A DNA stretch of 64,000 nt from an uncultured Jannaschia sp. (GTDB taxonomy: Bacteria > Pseudomonadota > Alphaproteobacteria > Rhodobacterales > Rhodobacteraceae). The stretch spans positions 124,001-188,000 of the forward strand of contig CANLTZ010000003.1 in NCBI GenBank assembly GCA_947494145.1. The letters run 5' to 3'. Position 1 is the stretch's first letter; the number at the start of each line of letters is the position of its first letter. The notes beneath the pieces were generated by a model that saw nothing but the letters and a program-made list of their open reading frames with translations, was not told where the DNA came from and did not search any database. Below, one piece after another: positions 8,975-18,840 of the stretch. A program made the position numbers and the translations under genes.

Positions 8975-9619
8975 ATGCCGCGCTCTACTGCAACCGACAA
9001 TTCTCAGGAGCCACACCGCCGGTCCCCGCTGCTTCACTCACCAGTAGAAGACGCCCAGGCCTTTTTGCTCGGGACAGCGCTTTGCGCGCTTGGGCGTACA
9101 GTTCCTAACGGCGGCCGGGCTGGTAACCGGGCAGACAGCCGGACTGGCTGTGCTGCTGTCTTATGTCACTGATTTTTCGTTCGGTGTCTGGTTCTTCGTG
9201 CTCAACTCGCCCTTCTATGTCCTCGGCTGGATGCGCATGGGCCCGCGTTTCGTCGTCAAAACAGTGATCGCCGTCTCGCTCGTATCCGTCATGAGCGCAG
9301 CCATTCCCCGCTTCATTCAATTCAACTGTTTGGACCCCTGGGCGGCATCCGCCCTGGCGGGCGCTGTGATTGGTATGGGGCTCATTGTAGTCTTTCGCCA
9401 CGGCGCGTCGCTTGGTGGGATCGGCATTCTGGCACTCTGGATACAAGAACGCTTCGGGATCCAGGCAGGATGGGTTCAGCTGGCTTCGACGGCCTGCTGT
9501 TTGCCCTGGCCTTCGCCATCCTTGACACGTGGCTTGTTGCGGCGTCCTTGCTGGGGGCGGTGATTGTTAACTTAGTCATTGCGGTCAATCACCGCCGCGA
9601 CCGCTATGTGGGGCTTTGA
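8975..9619 (+). pseudogene. YitT/DUF161-family membrane protein with two frameshifts
   Basis: Three overlapping frames together read as one 215-codon YitT-type multi-pass membrane protein: EDAQAFLLGTALCALG, then VQFLTAAGLVTGQTAGLAVL with WFFVLNSPFYVLGWMRMG, then FDGLLFALAFAILDTWLVAAS to the stop. The first shift needs removal of one G in the GGG at 9092-9094; the second needs one G added at 9482-9483. They compensate, so start and stop are in the same phase. Both lie in G runs, so either recent decay or sequencing error is possible. Between the shifts a 157-aa frame remains open. The stop overlaps the SMR gene start (TGATG), implying an intact operon in the recent past. Confidence 0.75.
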
Positions 9620-9948
9620 TGCATTGGTTCTTTCTTGTTCTCGCCATCGCCGCCGAAACTGTCGGGACATCGGCGTTGAAGGCGTCGGATGGGTTTACCC
9701 GTCTGAGCCCTTCGATCCTGACGGCCGTGGCCTACGCGGTCTCTTTCTACCTTCTCGCGCAGGTCCTAAAAGTGGTTCCAGTCGGCATCGCCTACGCCAT
9801 CTGGTCAGGCCTCGGGATCGTGATGATCGCGCTTATCGGTTGGATGGTCTTTGGTCAGAAATTGGACGCGCCAGCGCTGCTGGGCCTTGGCCTCATCATC
9901 GCCGGCATTCTTGTCATGCAGCTTTTTTCAAACACGACAGGGCATTAG
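9619..9948 (+). CDS. SMR family multidrug efflux protein (EmrE/QacE type)
   Basis: 109 aa with four transmembrane helices. The membrane-embedded proton/substrate glutamate is present (E13 in LAIAAETVGTSALK), and GIAYAIWSGLG in helix 3 carries the conserved Trp and the G-rich dimer motif. Exports cationic drugs in exchange for protons as an antiparallel dimer; specificity cannot be told from sequence. The ATG at 9619 overlaps the stop of the YitT-like gene (TGATG); a TTG one codon upstream is a less likely start. Converges on alaS with a 12-bp gap. Confidence 0.88.
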   Translation: MHWFFLVLAIAAETVGTSALKASDGFTRLSPSILTAVAYAVSFYLLAQVLKVVPVGIAYAIWSGLGIVMIALIGWMVFGQKLDAPALLGLGLIIAGILVMQLFSNTTGH

Positions 9949-9960
9949 CGGGCGACGTTC

Positions 9961-12609
9961 TCACGCCTTCGCCAAGACCTTGCTGACCGCCTCAAGGGCT
10001 GCATCCGCTTGCGCGATATCTGCGCCCCCGCCTTGCGCCATCTCAGGGCGTCCTCCGCCACCGCGGCCGCCAAGTGCCTCGACAGCCGCCTTGACCAGAT
10101 CCACGGCCGACACTTTCTCGGCCAGATCCTTCGTAACCCCAGCCGCGACCGCAGGTTTTGCGCCAGTATCTGCAATAAGCACCACGATGCCGGAGCCGAG
10201 ACCCTGCTTTTGCGCATCAATCATCGGACCCAGATCTTTGCCTGAGACACCAGAAATCACTTGAAGAACGGCTTTCATGCCATTGATTTCACGTGCCTCG
10301 GCGTCTTCTGACATCGCTGCGTCGCGCCGGAGTTGAGCAATCTCGGCCTGCATCTTCTTGCGCTCATCCATGAGTGCCTTGACACGATCTGGTACTTCAT
10401 CCGCTTGAGCTTTGAACAGGTTGGCAAGCTCCGCCACGCGATGGTCTTGGGCCCGCAGGTAATCCATCGCGGCCTGCCCGGTAAGGGCCTCGATCCGGCG
10501 CACACCGGCGCTTGAAGCTTGATCGCCCAGCGTCACGAACGCGCCGATTTCCCCGGTCCGCGTCACATGGGTGCCGCCGCAAAGTTCGATGGAGTACGTC
10601 TCCCCGTCGCTCCCCTTGCCGGATCCATCCTGCGCGCCCATCGACACAACTCGGACCTCGTCGCCGTACTTCTCGCCAAACAAGGCCTGGGCGCCCAGTT
10701 CCCTTGCCGCGTCCGGTTCCATGATCCGCGTCGTCACTTCTGAATTCTGTCGGATGAAGGCGTTCACCTCCGCCTCGATCTGGTCCAACTGGTCTAGCGT
10801 CACCGCCTGTCCATGGGAGAAATCGAACCGAAGCCGATCATGCGCGTTGAGCGAGCCGCGCTGCGCAACGTGGTCACCGAGCGCACGACGAAGTGCCTCA
10901 TGCAATAGATGCGTGGCGGAGTGGTTTGCACGAATTGCGCTGCGTCGCCCGTGATCCACTTCAAGTTCAGCGGCTTGGCCGGGCTTTACTTCGCCCTCCT
11001 CTACCACTGCCACATGCATGAAGACGCCCGCCGACTTGCGTGTGTCGGTGACCTGCGCCCGGCCCGTTTCTGTCCGGATCACACCAGTATCGCCCACTTG
11101 GCCCCCGGCTTCAGCATAGAAGGGCGTCTGGTTCACCACCACAGACACGGCCTCACCGGCTTTCGCGGTATCCAGCGCCGCCCCGTCCCGGACGAGCGCC
11201 AAGACTTGGCCTTCGGCGAATTCGGTGTCGTAGCCCAGAAACTCAGTGGACCCGTGCTCTTCCGCCAGGTCAAACCAGATGGCGGCATCGGCCTGTTCGC
11301 CCGAACCGGCCCAAGCCGCGCGCGCCCGCGCCCTCTGCTCAGCCATTGCGGCATCGAACCCTTCCGTATCGACCGCCAAGCCTTTTTCGCGAAGCGCATC
11401 TTGCGTCAGGTCCAACGGAAATCCGTAGGTGTCATAGAGCTTGAAGGCTGCTGCGCCGCCCAACACGCCCTGTTCGGGCAGCTTGCTGACTTCATCTTCC
11501 AGAAGCCGGAGACCACGGTCCAGCGTCTTGCGAAAACGGTCCTCTTCGCCCCGAAGTGTTTCCTCGATCAATGACTTAGCGCGCACCAATTCGGGATAGT
11601 GGTCGCCCATCTCACGCACCAGCGTCGATACGAGACGATGCATCACCGGATCTTTCGCACCTGCCTGATGCCCATGTCGCATAGCCCGTCGCATGATACG
11701 CCGCAGGACATAGCCGCGACCCTCATTGGACGGCATCACGCCATCAGCGATCAGAAACGAGGTGGAACGAAGGTGATCGGCCATCACGCGATGATGGACG
11801 TTTTCGGGCCCATCCGGGTCGGTGGACGTCGCGTTTGCCGAGGCCTCGATCAACGCACGCATCAAGTCCGTGTCGTAATTGTCGTGCTTGCCTTGCAGCA
11901 GCGCGCCAATCCGTTCCAGCCCCATGCCGGTATCGATACTCTGCATTTCCAAGGGCGTCAGCGTTCCATCGGCAAACTGCTCGTTCTGCATGAAAACGAG
12001 GTTCCAGATCTCGATGAATCGATCGCCATCCTCATCGGGGCTGCCGGGCGGCCCACCTGGGATATGGCCGCCGTGATCGTAGAAGATCTCGGTGCAGGGC
12101 CCGCAGGGTCCCGTGGGGCCCATGCGCCAGAAGTTGTCGTCGGACGCAATGCGAATGATGCGCTCATCGGGCAGACCAGCGACGCGCTTCCAGATATCGG
12201 CCGCTTCGTCATCGGTATGGTAGATCGTCACGAGCAGACGGCCCGGGTCGATCCCGAATTCCTTGGTGATCAACTCCCATGCGAAGTGGATGGCGTCGTC
12301 CTTGAAGTAGTCTCCAAAGCTGAAATTTCCCAGCATTTCGAAGAAAGTATGGTGGCGCGCCGTGTAACCTACATTGTCCAAATCGTTGTGTTTTCCGCCT
12401 GCGCGGACGCATTTCTGACTGGTCGTGGCCCGCTGGTAATCGCGGTGTTCGACGCCGGTAAAGACGTTCTTGAACTGAACCATGCCGGAGTTGGTGAACA
12501 TCAAAGTCGGATCGTTGCGCGGCACCAGAGGGGAGCTATCAACGACCGCGTGCCCGTTCTTCGCAAAGTAGTCGAGAAACGTGGTGCGGATATCGTTCAG
12601 ACTGGCCAT
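9961..12609 (-). CDS. alaS: Alanyl-tRNA synthetase
   Basis: 882 aa, full length. The N-terminal class II aminoacylation domain starts [20 protein letters not shown] and includes [15 protein letters not shown]; the editing domain has the zinc motif [12 protein letters not shown] together with [12 protein letters not shown]; the C-terminal oligomerisation domain ends with the Gly-rich segment [16 protein letters not shown]. Charges tRNA-Ala and hydrolyses misacylated Ser/Gly. It follows recA on the same strand, separated by a terminator-like hairpin, so it probably has its own promoter in the 277-bp gap. Confidence 0.98.
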   Translation of the reverse strand: MASLNDIRTTFLDYFAKNGHAVVDSSPLVPRNDPTLMFTNSGMVQFKNVFTGVEHRDYQRATTSQKCVRAGGKHNDLDNVGYTARHHTFFEMLGNFSFGDYFKDDAIHFAWELITKEFGIDPGRLLVTIYHTDDEAADIWKRVAGLPDERIIRIASDDNFWRMGPTGPCGPCTEIFYDHGGHIPGGPPGSPDEDGDRFIEIWNLVFMQNEQFADGTLTPLEMQSIDTGMGLERIGALLQGKHDNYDTDLMRALIEASANATSTDPDGPENVHHRVMADHLRSTSFLIADGVMPSNEGRGYVLRRIMRRAMRHGHQAGAKDPVMHRLVSTLVREMGDHYPELVRAKSLIEETLRGEEDRFRKTLDRGLRLLEDEVSKLPEQGVLGGAAAFKLYDTYGFPLDLTQDALREKGLAVDTEGFDAAMAEQRARARAAWAGSGEQADAAIWFDLAEEHGSTEFLGYDTEFAEGQVLALVRDGAALDTAKAGEAVSVVVNQTPFYAEAGGQVGDTGVIRTETGRAQVTDTRKSAGVFMHVAVVEEGEVKPGQAAELEVDHGRRSAIRANHSATHLLHEALRRALGDHVAQRGSLNAHDRLRFDFSHGQAVTLDQLDQIEAEVNAFIRQNSEVTTRIMEPDAARELGAQALFGEKYGDEVRVVSMGAQDGSGKGSDGETYSIELCGGTHVTRTGEIGAFVTLGDQASSAGVRRIEALTGQAAMDYLRAQDHRVAELANLFKAQADEVPDRVKALMDERKKMQAEIAQLRRDAAMSEDAEAREINGMKAVLQVISGVSGKDLGPMIDAQKQGLGSGIVVLIADTGAKPAVAAGVTKDLAEKVSAVDLVKAAVEALGGRGGGGRPEMAQGGGADIAQADAALEAVSKVLAKA

Positions 12610-12783
12610 TGTAATCCCTCCGGGTCGGTGCGAGCGACTACCTATAGCGGTTTTCGAAGAAGCTGAATCAGAATCTCCGAGAACTGCCCCGACTTCGCGT
12701 TGATGTGGCTGCGTTTCTCAGAAAGCGAAAGGCGCTGATCTTCTGCGACAGCGCTTTAGACCCATGCTTATCAGCCAACAAGC

Positions 12784-12814
12784 GAAAGGGGCCGCCCCGT
12801 CGGACGACCCCTTC
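12784..12814 (-). terminator. Terminator-like hairpin after recA
   Basis: About 75-100 bp past the recA stop the minus strand reads GGAAGGGGTCGTCC-GACG-GGGCGGCCCCTTTC, an imperfect GC-rich stem (two mismatches) with a short T-rich flank. The rest of the 277-bp recA-alaS interval shows no gene; upstream alaS control elements would lie there. Confidence 0.5.
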
Positions 12815-12886
12815 CGAGATATTCTCTCCAATCCGGCGTCCCGAATGGCGGGGACTTTACGGCCGCGTCCCTGACGGCGACCGAGT

Positions 12887-13957
12887 TCATTCGTCGAGAA
12901 TGTCGTCCTTGTCGACATCGCTCATCTGGAAATCAAGCCCGTGGGCGGCCCGGATCTTATCCTCGATTTCCAGCGCAATGTTCTGATTATCTTTCAGAAA
13001 CTGCTTTGAGTTCTCACGCCCCTGACCGATGCGTTCATCCCCGTACGAGAACCAGGCACCTGATTTTTCAACCACGCCAGCCTTCACGCCAAGGTCCAAC
13101 AACTCGCCCATCTTTGAGATGCCTTCGCCATACATGATGTCGAACTCGACCTGTTTGAACGGCGGCGCGACCTTGTTCTTCACGACCTTCACGCGGGTGG
13201 TGTTCCCGACGACTTCGTCGCGATCCTTGATCGCACCGATACGGCGGATATCTAGGCGTACCGAGGAATAGAACTTGAGTGCGTTCCCGCCCGTCGTCGT
13301 TTCAGGCGAGCCGAACATCACGCCGATCTTCATCCTGATCTGGTTGATGAAGATAACCATGCAGTTGGATCGACTGATCGAACCGGTCAGTTTCCGCATG
13401 GCCTGGCTCATTAGACGTGCATGGACACCGACCGAGCTGTCGCCCATGTCGCCTTCCAGTTCAGACTTCGGCGTGAGCGCGGCCACCGAGTCCACGACAA
13501 CCATGCTCACGGCGCCGGACCGCACCAGTGTATCCGTGATTTCCAATGCCTGCTCGCCGGTATCGGGCTGAGAAATTAGCAATTCATCCAGGTCCACGCC
13601 AAGCTTGCGCGCATATTGTGGATCCAGCGCATGTTCAGCGTCGACGAAGGCACAGACGCCGCCCTTTTTTTGCTCCTCAGCTACCGCATGCAGCGTCAAA
13701 GTCGTCTTGCCCGAACTCTCTGGGCCGTAGATCTCGATGATCCGGCCTTTTGGCAAACCGCCGATGCCCAGAGCGATATCAAGGCCAAGGGACCCTGTGG
13801 ATGTTGCTTCGATCTCTGGCAGCGCATTGTCGCCCCCCAGCTTCATGATCGAGCCTTTGCCAAACTGCCGCTCAATCTGCGCCAACGCGCTATCGAGGGC
13901 CTTTTGCTTGTCTGCGCTGTGTTTATCGCCCATGTCGAGTAGGTTCGCCGTTGCCAT
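12887..13957 (-). CDS. recA: RecA recombinase
   Basis: 356 aa from ATG 13957 ([14 protein letters not shown]); a further in-frame ATG 13 codons upstream adds a non-family extension. Walker A GPESSGKT at 78-85, Walker B segment [10 protein letters not shown], and the L2 DNA-binding region with [20 protein letters not shown] are intact; the C-terminus is acidic. Catalyses strand exchange and triggers LexA self-cleavage in the SOS response. Two LexA-type boxes lie 51-92 bp upstream of the start, indicating SOS control. Monocistronic by appearance. Confidence 0.98.
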   Translation of the reverse strand: MATANLLDMGDKHSADKQKALDSALAQIERQFGKGSIMKLGGDNALPEIEATSTGSLGLDIALGIGGLPKGRIIEIYGPESSGKTTLTLHAVAEEQKKGGVCAFVDAEHALDPQYARKLGVDLDELLISQPDTGEQALEITDTLVRSGAVSMVVVDSVAALTPKSELEGDMGDSSVGVHARLMSQAMRKLTGSISRSNCMVIFINQIRMKIGVMFGSPETTTGGNALKFYSSVRLDIRRIGAIKDRDEVVGNTTRVKVVKNKVAPPFKQVEFDIMYGEGISKMGELLDLGVKAGVVEKSGAWFSYGDERIGQGRENSKQFLKDNQNIALEIEDKIRAAHGLDFQMSDVDKDDILDE

Positions 13958-14007
13958 GATCTCGGCCCTTGTTGCATGCTGCCGCGAAAGCGACAATCGT
14001 GGTTTAT

Positions 14008-14022
14008 GTTCTTGCCTTGTTC
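14008..14022 (+). promoter_or_regulatory. LexA (SOS) box 1 upstream of recA
   Basis: Exact alphaproteobacterial LexA consensus GTTC-N7-GTTC (GTTCTTGCCTTGTTC), 51 bp upstream of the recA start. Oriented as a direct repeat on the plus strand. Confidence 0.85.
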
Positions 14023-14034
14023 TATACTTACCTG

Positions 14035-14049
14035 GAACGTAAGTGGAAC
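14035..14049 (-). promoter_or_regulatory. LexA (SOS) box 2 between recA and the sulfotransferase gene
   Basis: GAAC-N7-GAAC on the plus strand (GTTC-N7-GTTC on the minus), opposite in orientation to box 1 and 13 bp away from it. A TTGACT hexamer on the minus strand (14057-14052) abuts it, so LexA bound here would cover a possible recA -35 region. It could also affect the divergent gene at 14117. Confidence 0.75.
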
Positions 14050-14116
14050 ATAGTCAAGCCCCTGAGAAAGAGCGTAGGACGGGATTGGTAAACAAAGTCT
14101 TACCCATGGAGGGGAC

Positions 14117-14695
14117 ATGCTGATTTTTTGGAAGCAGCGGTTTGTCCTCTTGGCTGTACCGAAAACGGGCACAACGGCTATCGAGTCGGCCCTTGGACCG
14201 ATGGCCGATGCGGCCATATCGAACCCTCCTGGCCTAAAGCACTGCAATGTTAAGAAATATAGGCGAGAGCTTTCCCCTTTCTTCGAACAGAAAGGGAGAA
14301 GGCCGCTCGAGCTCGTTGCCGTGATGCGCGAACCTACGGATTGGCTCGGAAGTTGGTACAGATATCGAACGCGGCCTGCCTTGAATGGTCAGCCCAATTC
14401 CACAGCACAGGTCGATTTCGAAGAGTTCGTGGAAAACTATCTAGCTGACCCGCAGCCGGATTTCGCCCGGGTCGGTTCGCAAGCCCACTTTTTGGAAGGT
14501 GGCGTCGATCACCTTTTTCGATATGGCGCGCGTGAAGCGTTGCTTCACTTCCTGGAAGATCGCTTCGGCAAAGCCATAACCCTGCCGCGGCTTAACGTGT
14601 CACCACCAGGAGATGTTCGGCTCAGTCGAACTCTGAAGGATCGTCTGAGACGGGAACGTGCGGCCGATTTCGACCTTTGGTCATCGCTTGCTTAA
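14117..14695 (+). CDS. Small sulfotransferase-fold protein
   Basis: 192 aa. The N-terminal strand-loop VPKTGTT (14-20) is the 5'-phosphosulfate-binding loop of PAPS-dependent sulfotransferases, and REPTDWLGSWYRYR near residue 75 matches the 3'-phosphate-binding motif area. The size is near the minimum for the fold. Acceptor substrate unknown; in Rhodobacteraceae such proteins are thought to act on surface glycans, which is inference here. A good Shine-Dalgarno (GGAGGGG) precedes ATG 14117. It is divergent from recA, with two LexA boxes in the shared 159-bp interval, and converges with cckA. Confidence 0.78.
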   Translation: MLIFWKQRFVLLAVPKTGTTAIESALGPMADAAISNPPGLKHCNVKKYRRELSPFFEQKGRRPLELVAVMREPTDWLGSWYRYRTRPALNGQPNSTAQVDFEEFVENYLADPQPDFARVGSQAHFLEGGVDHLFRYGAREALLHFLEDRFGKAITLPRLNVSPPGDVRLSRTLKDRLRRERAADFDLWSSLA

Positions 14696-14697
14696 GA

Positions 14698-17502
14698 CTA
14701 TGCCAAGACTTTCTCGACCGTCCGGGTCAAGTCGTTCAGGGAGAACGGCTTCGGCAAGAAAACTGCATTTGGTACAGGTATCTTATGATCAGATAGAGTA
14801 TCCTGCGTGTAGCCAGACATGAAGATGGTCCTAACGTCGGGGCGCACTTCCTGAGCCTGCCGCACCCAACTGGGCCCGTCGAGCCCTGGCATCATGACGT
14901 CAGTGACGAACAGATCAACCTCAAGGGACTTGTCCGAAAGCTCTTCGAGAGCCTCTTCGGCACTTCCAGCTTCGATCACTGAATAGCCGCGAAGACGCAG
15001 CGCACGCGATGCGAAGGCCCGAACAGGAGCTTCGTCTTCCACGAGAAGAACAACAGGACGATCCTTGTCACCCATCGCTTGACCGGCCTCATTCCCAAGC
15101 TGTTCCCGCTCTTGATCTTTCCGATCATCATTGGCGATTTCTGGAAATGACTGGGTCGACAGACCTTGCGCTTCGCGTGTCTCGACAGCCTCGCCTTTGT
15201 TTTCTTGAGGCAAAATTGGCTTAGAGGCTTCTTCTGTGGCTTTATCCGCACCGTCGAGCGCGACATTGGACTTCGAGACGGCCGCCAACGCGGCGCTAAT
15301 GGCCTTCTCTGCGCCTTGGTCTGCAACTTCTTCCATGTCAGCTTCAGTGACTTCCGCTGTCTGACGCAAGCCCAGGTCCTTTTCTTGCGGATCTGCTATG
15401 TCAACATCCACTAGTTCCGCGTCTGGAATATCGGTCGCAAGACGCGCCGCCGGCTTTTCCAGTTCATGCGTGTTGGCGGGAATTTCCGGGAATTCCAGTA
15501 TGGGAGGATGGTTGCCAACCGGTGTCGGCAGGCGATCCAGACCCGCAATTGCAGCATTTTCACCGACAGGCGCCATATCGCCGGAGGTATCCGCAGGAAA
15601 GTACAGACTGAATCGCGTCCCACGGCCAGGGGTACTATCGGCAAAAATATAACCACCTGACTGCTTTACGATCCCGTATGCCATGGACAACCCAAGGCCC
15701 GTGCCCTCGCCGGGTCGTTTTGTCGTAAAGAAAGGCTCGAAAATGCGTCCGAGATTGTCCGGCGATATGCCTTTGCCTTGATCTGTCACATCAACGACGA
15801 CGAACTGGCCCGCGGGCACCGTGACCCGATCACGGGACATGGGGCGATCCAAGTAGCGGCATCGCGTCTCGATCAAAATCTCACCACCGTCAGGCATCGC
15901 ATCGCGCGCGTTGACGACCAGATTCATGAGAACCTGCTCCAATTGTCGCCGATCCCCGCGGATCGGAAGGAGTGCAGGATCGTGCTCCAGCCGCAAGCGA
16001 ACGCGTTCCCCGACCAGACGGTTGAGCAGATGGCCCAGATCTCCGAGCGTGTCGCGCAAGTCCACTTGCTGCATTTGAAGCGTTTGCTTACGCGAGAATG
16101 CCAGAAGTTGTCCCACAAGTGCAGCCGCGCGATTGGCGTTCTGAGTAATCTGGGTCAAATCGGCGAAGTCTTCATCGCCTTCCGCGTGGCGCAACAGAAG
16201 CAGATCGCAATGTCCCGAAATGGCCGTGAGCAGGTTGTTGAAGTCATGGGCGACGCCGCCTGCGAGTTGGCCAATCGCCTGCATCTTCTGGGACTGGACG
16301 AACTGCGCTTCCATCGTTTTCAGTTCGGTTGCGTCGCTTAGAACCGCCAGCAGACCGCCCTGACCTTGCTGGATCGGCCGCCCTAAAGTGATTTGGAGAT
16401 ACGTATCCGTTTCGGCATCGGTCAGACGGACAATTTCTGGCCGATAGAGCCCGCGCCCGGCAGCAGCTTCGCTTACCCATTCGCGGATGCCGCGGCCAAG
16501 CCCCTCGACCATGGCTGCAAGTTGCGTTTCGGTCCCAAAATCCACATTGGGCAAAAGGTCGCGTGCCAAGCGATTGGCAAAGACGACCCCGCCGTCCGTG
16601 TCGAGTTGGAGAAGTGCTACCGGCAGAGCGTCCAAGGCCACGCGGCCATCGGCTTCGTCATTGGCAGGCAGCACGAAAACCTCTTGACGACCATTAACCG
16701 GCTCGGAAACGACAACGCGCACCCGTTCCAGCCTATCCGGAGTCCGAATACGGTTAAGCGCGCCATTCTGAAGCGGCACATCCTCAAACAAGTCGCGCAG
16801 CCGCTTGGTGCGGCGCCCTACCATCGTGCGCAAAACTTCGTTCATATAAAGCACAGTGCCGGACGGCCCGAAGGTCAAGATAGGAAGACCAACACCATCA
16901 GCCGCGCGCTGGGGTCGATCAACAAGGTCTTCAAGACGCCAGAGAAACCCGCCAGGAATACGATGAACCGCCACCCGCACGTGGCCGCGGCGCGTGACAA
17001 CATCTTCGCGCGCAGATGTCCGACCTTGCGCGGCCGAGCGCAGCCGATGCACGACAGCATCAGGGTTGGCGAAAAGCGGCTCTAACACATGGGTCATGGT
17101 GGCGCCGTCTTTGGCCCCGAAGCGATCCATCGCCGCGCGGTTCTGCGCGAAGACGGCACCGTCTTCATCGCAGCAGAAACCGGGCGCACTGTCATGTTCC
17201 AAGAAAGACATGACGATCGTCAGCCTGCGCCGCGCCAGGAAATTCGCCCCGAACGCCATAACGTGAAGTGCTACGAATATGGTGCCCAAAGCCACTGCTA
17301 CGGTCACCAAAAGGGTCCGAGAACCTGCGGCCTGCGTCGCAAAAGACGTCGCCAGCGCACCTAATGCGATCAATAGGAAGACGGCCGATCCGGTCCGCAA
17401 CCGTCGCAAGATAAAGGCGGTCTGGCTCAAAGGTAGGCCTCCCTTTCCCCCCGGCAGCGGGAGGGTGAACTGAGAATCATCCACCTTCTCTATCAACGGC
17501 AT
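14698..17502 (-). CDS. cckA: CckA, cell-cycle hybrid histidine kinase
   Basis: 934 aa inner-membrane hybrid kinase that feeds phosphate through ChpT to CtrA. Two N-terminal transmembrane helices (about 38-58 and 62-88), PAS-like sensor region (about 100-395), DHp with phospho-acceptor His419 in [11 protein letters not shown], ATPase with [10 protein letters not shown] (N box), DQGKGIS and [11 protein letters not shown] (G boxes), then a receiver at about 815-934 with acidic pocket VEDE (821-824) and Asp868 in VTDVMMPG. Between ATPase and receiver lies an unusual ~175-residue acidic, Ala/Glu-rich segment (about 640-814). Caulobacter CckA is about 690 aa with a short linker. A CtrA-like palindrome overlaps the translation start region. 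Confidence 0.93.
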   Translation of the reverse strand: MPLIEKVDDSQFTLPLPGGKGGLPLSQTAFILRRLRTGSAVFLLIALGALATSFATQAAGSRTLLVTVAVALGTIFVALHVMAFGANFLARRRLTIVMSFLEHDSAPGFCCDEDGAVFAQNRAAMDRFGAKDGATMTHVLEPLFANPDAVVHRLRSAAQGRTSAREDVVTRRGHVRVAVHRIPGGFLWRLEDLVDRPQRAADGVGLPILTFGPSGTVLYMNEVLRTMVGRRTKRLRDLFEDVPLQNGALNRIRTPDRLERVRVVVSEPVNGRQEVFVLPANDEADGRVALDALPVALLQLDTDGGVVFANRLARDLLPNVDFGTETQLAAMVEGLGRGIREWVSEAAAGRGLYRPEIVRLTDAETDTYLQITLGRPIQQGQGGLLAVLSDATELKTMEAQFVQSQKMQAIGQLAGGVAHDFNNLLTAISGHCDLLLLRHAEGDEDFADLTQITQNANRAAALVGQLLAFSRKQTLQMQQVDLRDTLGDLGHLLNRLVGERVRLRLEHDPALLPIRGDRRQLEQVLMNLVVNARDAMPDGGEILIETRCRYLDRPMSRDRVTVPAGQFVVVDVTDQGKGISPDNLGRIFEPFFTTKRPGEGTGLGLSMAYGIVKQSGGYIFADSTPGRGTRFSLYFPADTSGDMAPVGENAAIAGLDRLPTPVGNHPPILEFPEIPANTHELEKPAARLATDIPDAELVDVDIADPQEKDLGLRQTAEVTEADMEEVADQGAEKAISAALAAVSKSNVALDGADKATEEASKPILPQENKGEAVETREAQGLSTQSFPEIANDDRKDQEREQLGNEAGQAMGDKDRPVVLLVEDEAPVRAFASRALRLRGYSVIEAGSAEEALEELSDKSLEVDLFVTDVMMPGLDGPSWVRQAQEVRPDVRTIFMSGYTQDTLSDHKIPVPNAVFLPKPFSLNDLTRTVEKVLA

Positions 17503-17503
17503 T

Positions 17504-17522
17504 CGTTAAGACCCCCTTAACG
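17504..17522. promoter_or_regulatory. CtrA-type box (TTAA-N7-TTAAC) at the cckA start
   Basis: CGTTAA-GACCCCC-TTAACG is a perfect 6-bp inverted repeat with a 7-bp spacer, which includes the canonical CtrA consensus TTAA-N7-TTAAC. It begins 2 bp upstream of the cckA ATG (17502), and its spacer on the coding strand (GGGGGTC) is also the Shine-Dalgarno. It could be an autoregulatory CtrA site and/or an RNA hairpin enclosing the SD. Confidence 0.65.
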
Positions 17523-17551
17523 GCGAGCCTAGCACCAAGCCTCGCGCGCCC

Positions 17552-18718
17552 CTAGGCCTTGCGCAAAAGAGCAAGATAGAAGCCATCGCAGCCATCAAGC
17601 GGCGTGCAACGCCACTCGTGTTTCAGGGTTGCTTTGCGTCCTATTGCCGCTGAAACAACAGCACGGTTTTCAACGTCAAAGAGCGAACAGGTCATATAGG
17701 CGATCCAGCCGTCCGGGACCGTCAGATCAATGGCACGCTGCAGAATTTCGACCTGCACCGCATTTAATTCGCTCAACCTTTCAGGCGATAATCGCCAGCG
17801 CGCTTCGGGACTGCGTCGCCATGCGCCAGAGCCGGAACAAGGTACGTCCGCCACCACACCGTCAAAAGGCGCAGCATCCTCGGGCGCATTCGTTACACTT
17901 ATTTCGACGCCCGCGCGGTCGGCCCGCGAAGCAAGGTCGCGCAACCGCCGGGGTGCGGCATCATGGGCCCATAGTTGCACAGACGCCCTTGCAGCAATGG
18001 CCAGGGATTTCCCCCCACCACCAGCGCAAAGGTCGAGAATGCGCGCGCCTTGCGCCAAAGGAAGCCGGTCCACAAGGGCCTGTGCCCCGGCATCTTGCAG
18101 CTCAAACAAGCCTGACAGATAATCGATATCAGTCGCCAGTCCGCGGGCCGCGCCTTCCAGCTTGATTGCCGAAGGCGAGGCCGGATGCGCCACCGCGTCA
18201 AGCCCGCGGCTGCGCAGGCGCTCCACCAGAGAATCGCGCTCAATCCGTGCCAGATTGGCCCGCAGGATAACGGGCGCACGGTCGCGAAGCGCGGCCAAGA
18301 CCGGGCTCGCGTCCTCACCTAATGCTCCATCGAAATGGGCTAGCAACCAATCCGGCATGTCGCATACAACACCGCGGGGCGGCGTCCCGACTTCGGGCAT
18401 AGCACCCAAGGGATCAGGGGCATGGCGCGCCCCGGTGAAGATATCCTCCGGTGCAATCCCCTGGTTCTGAAGCAACCCGGCCATCACCCGGCGCGCGTCC
18501 ATATCAGAAGGCGGCACGTCTCCAAGCCCCCCGGCCCAGGCCGACGAGCGCAACCGCCGCAGCGCGTCAAATACGTGGTCGCGCACCGCCGCACGGTCCT
18601 TTGACCCCGCAAATCGGCTGCGCCGGGCCCATCGTGTCAATTCCCGTTCCGCCGGTGCGCCGGACAGCACGGGCGAGAGCACCTCAATGGCAGCTTGGAC
18701 ACGGGCGGCTGGGGTCAT
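17552..18718 (-). CDS. RsmB/NOP-type 16S rRNA (cytosine-C5) methyltransferase
   Basis: 388 aa from ATG 18718; the longer upstream frame overlaps the divergent gene region and lacks family features. SAM-binding motif ILDLCAGGGGKSLAIA; catalytic motif DVPCSGSGAWRR and the second cysteine in YMTCSLFDVENR, both typical of RsmB-like m5C enzymes. An N-terminal NusB-like/RNA-binding region with RWARRSRFAGSKDRAAV occupies about the first 130 residues. Modifies rRNA in the cytosol; the exact position is inferred. Lies just upstream of cckA on the same strand (29 bp before its SD region). Confidence 0.9.
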   Translation of the reverse strand: MTPAARVQAAIEVLSPVLSGAPAERELTRWARRSRFAGSKDRAAVRDHVFDALRRLRSSAWAGGLGDVPPSDMDARRVMAGLLQNQGIAPEDIFTGARHAPDPLGAMPEVGTPPRGVVCDMPDWLLAHFDGALGEDASPVLAALRDRAPVILRANLARIERDSLVERLRSRGLDAVAHPASPSAIKLEGAARGLATDIDYLSGLFELQDAGAQALVDRLPLAQGARILDLCAGGGGKSLAIAARASVQLWAHDAAPRRLRDLASRADRAGVEISVTNAPEDAAPFDGVVADVPCSGSGAWRRSPEARWRLSPERLSELNAVQVEILQRAIDLTVPDGWIAYMTCSLFDVENRAVVSAAIGRKATLKHEWRCTPLDGCDGFYLALLRKA

Positions 18719-18840
18719 ATCCGCCCCTTCGCCCACCGCCCCTATGTCGTCAAGCGCCCTGCTGGGCCGTTTTGACTGTCCGGCAGCCCGCTGGAATGGC
18801 AGATACGGGCAAATGCCCCGCACCCAGACAGAGGCCTGAA

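Noticed and set aside
12718-12918. 66-codon minus-strand frame in the recA-alaS gap
   Set aside because: Starts inside recA in another frame and runs through the terminator hairpin; no motif or ribosome-binding site.
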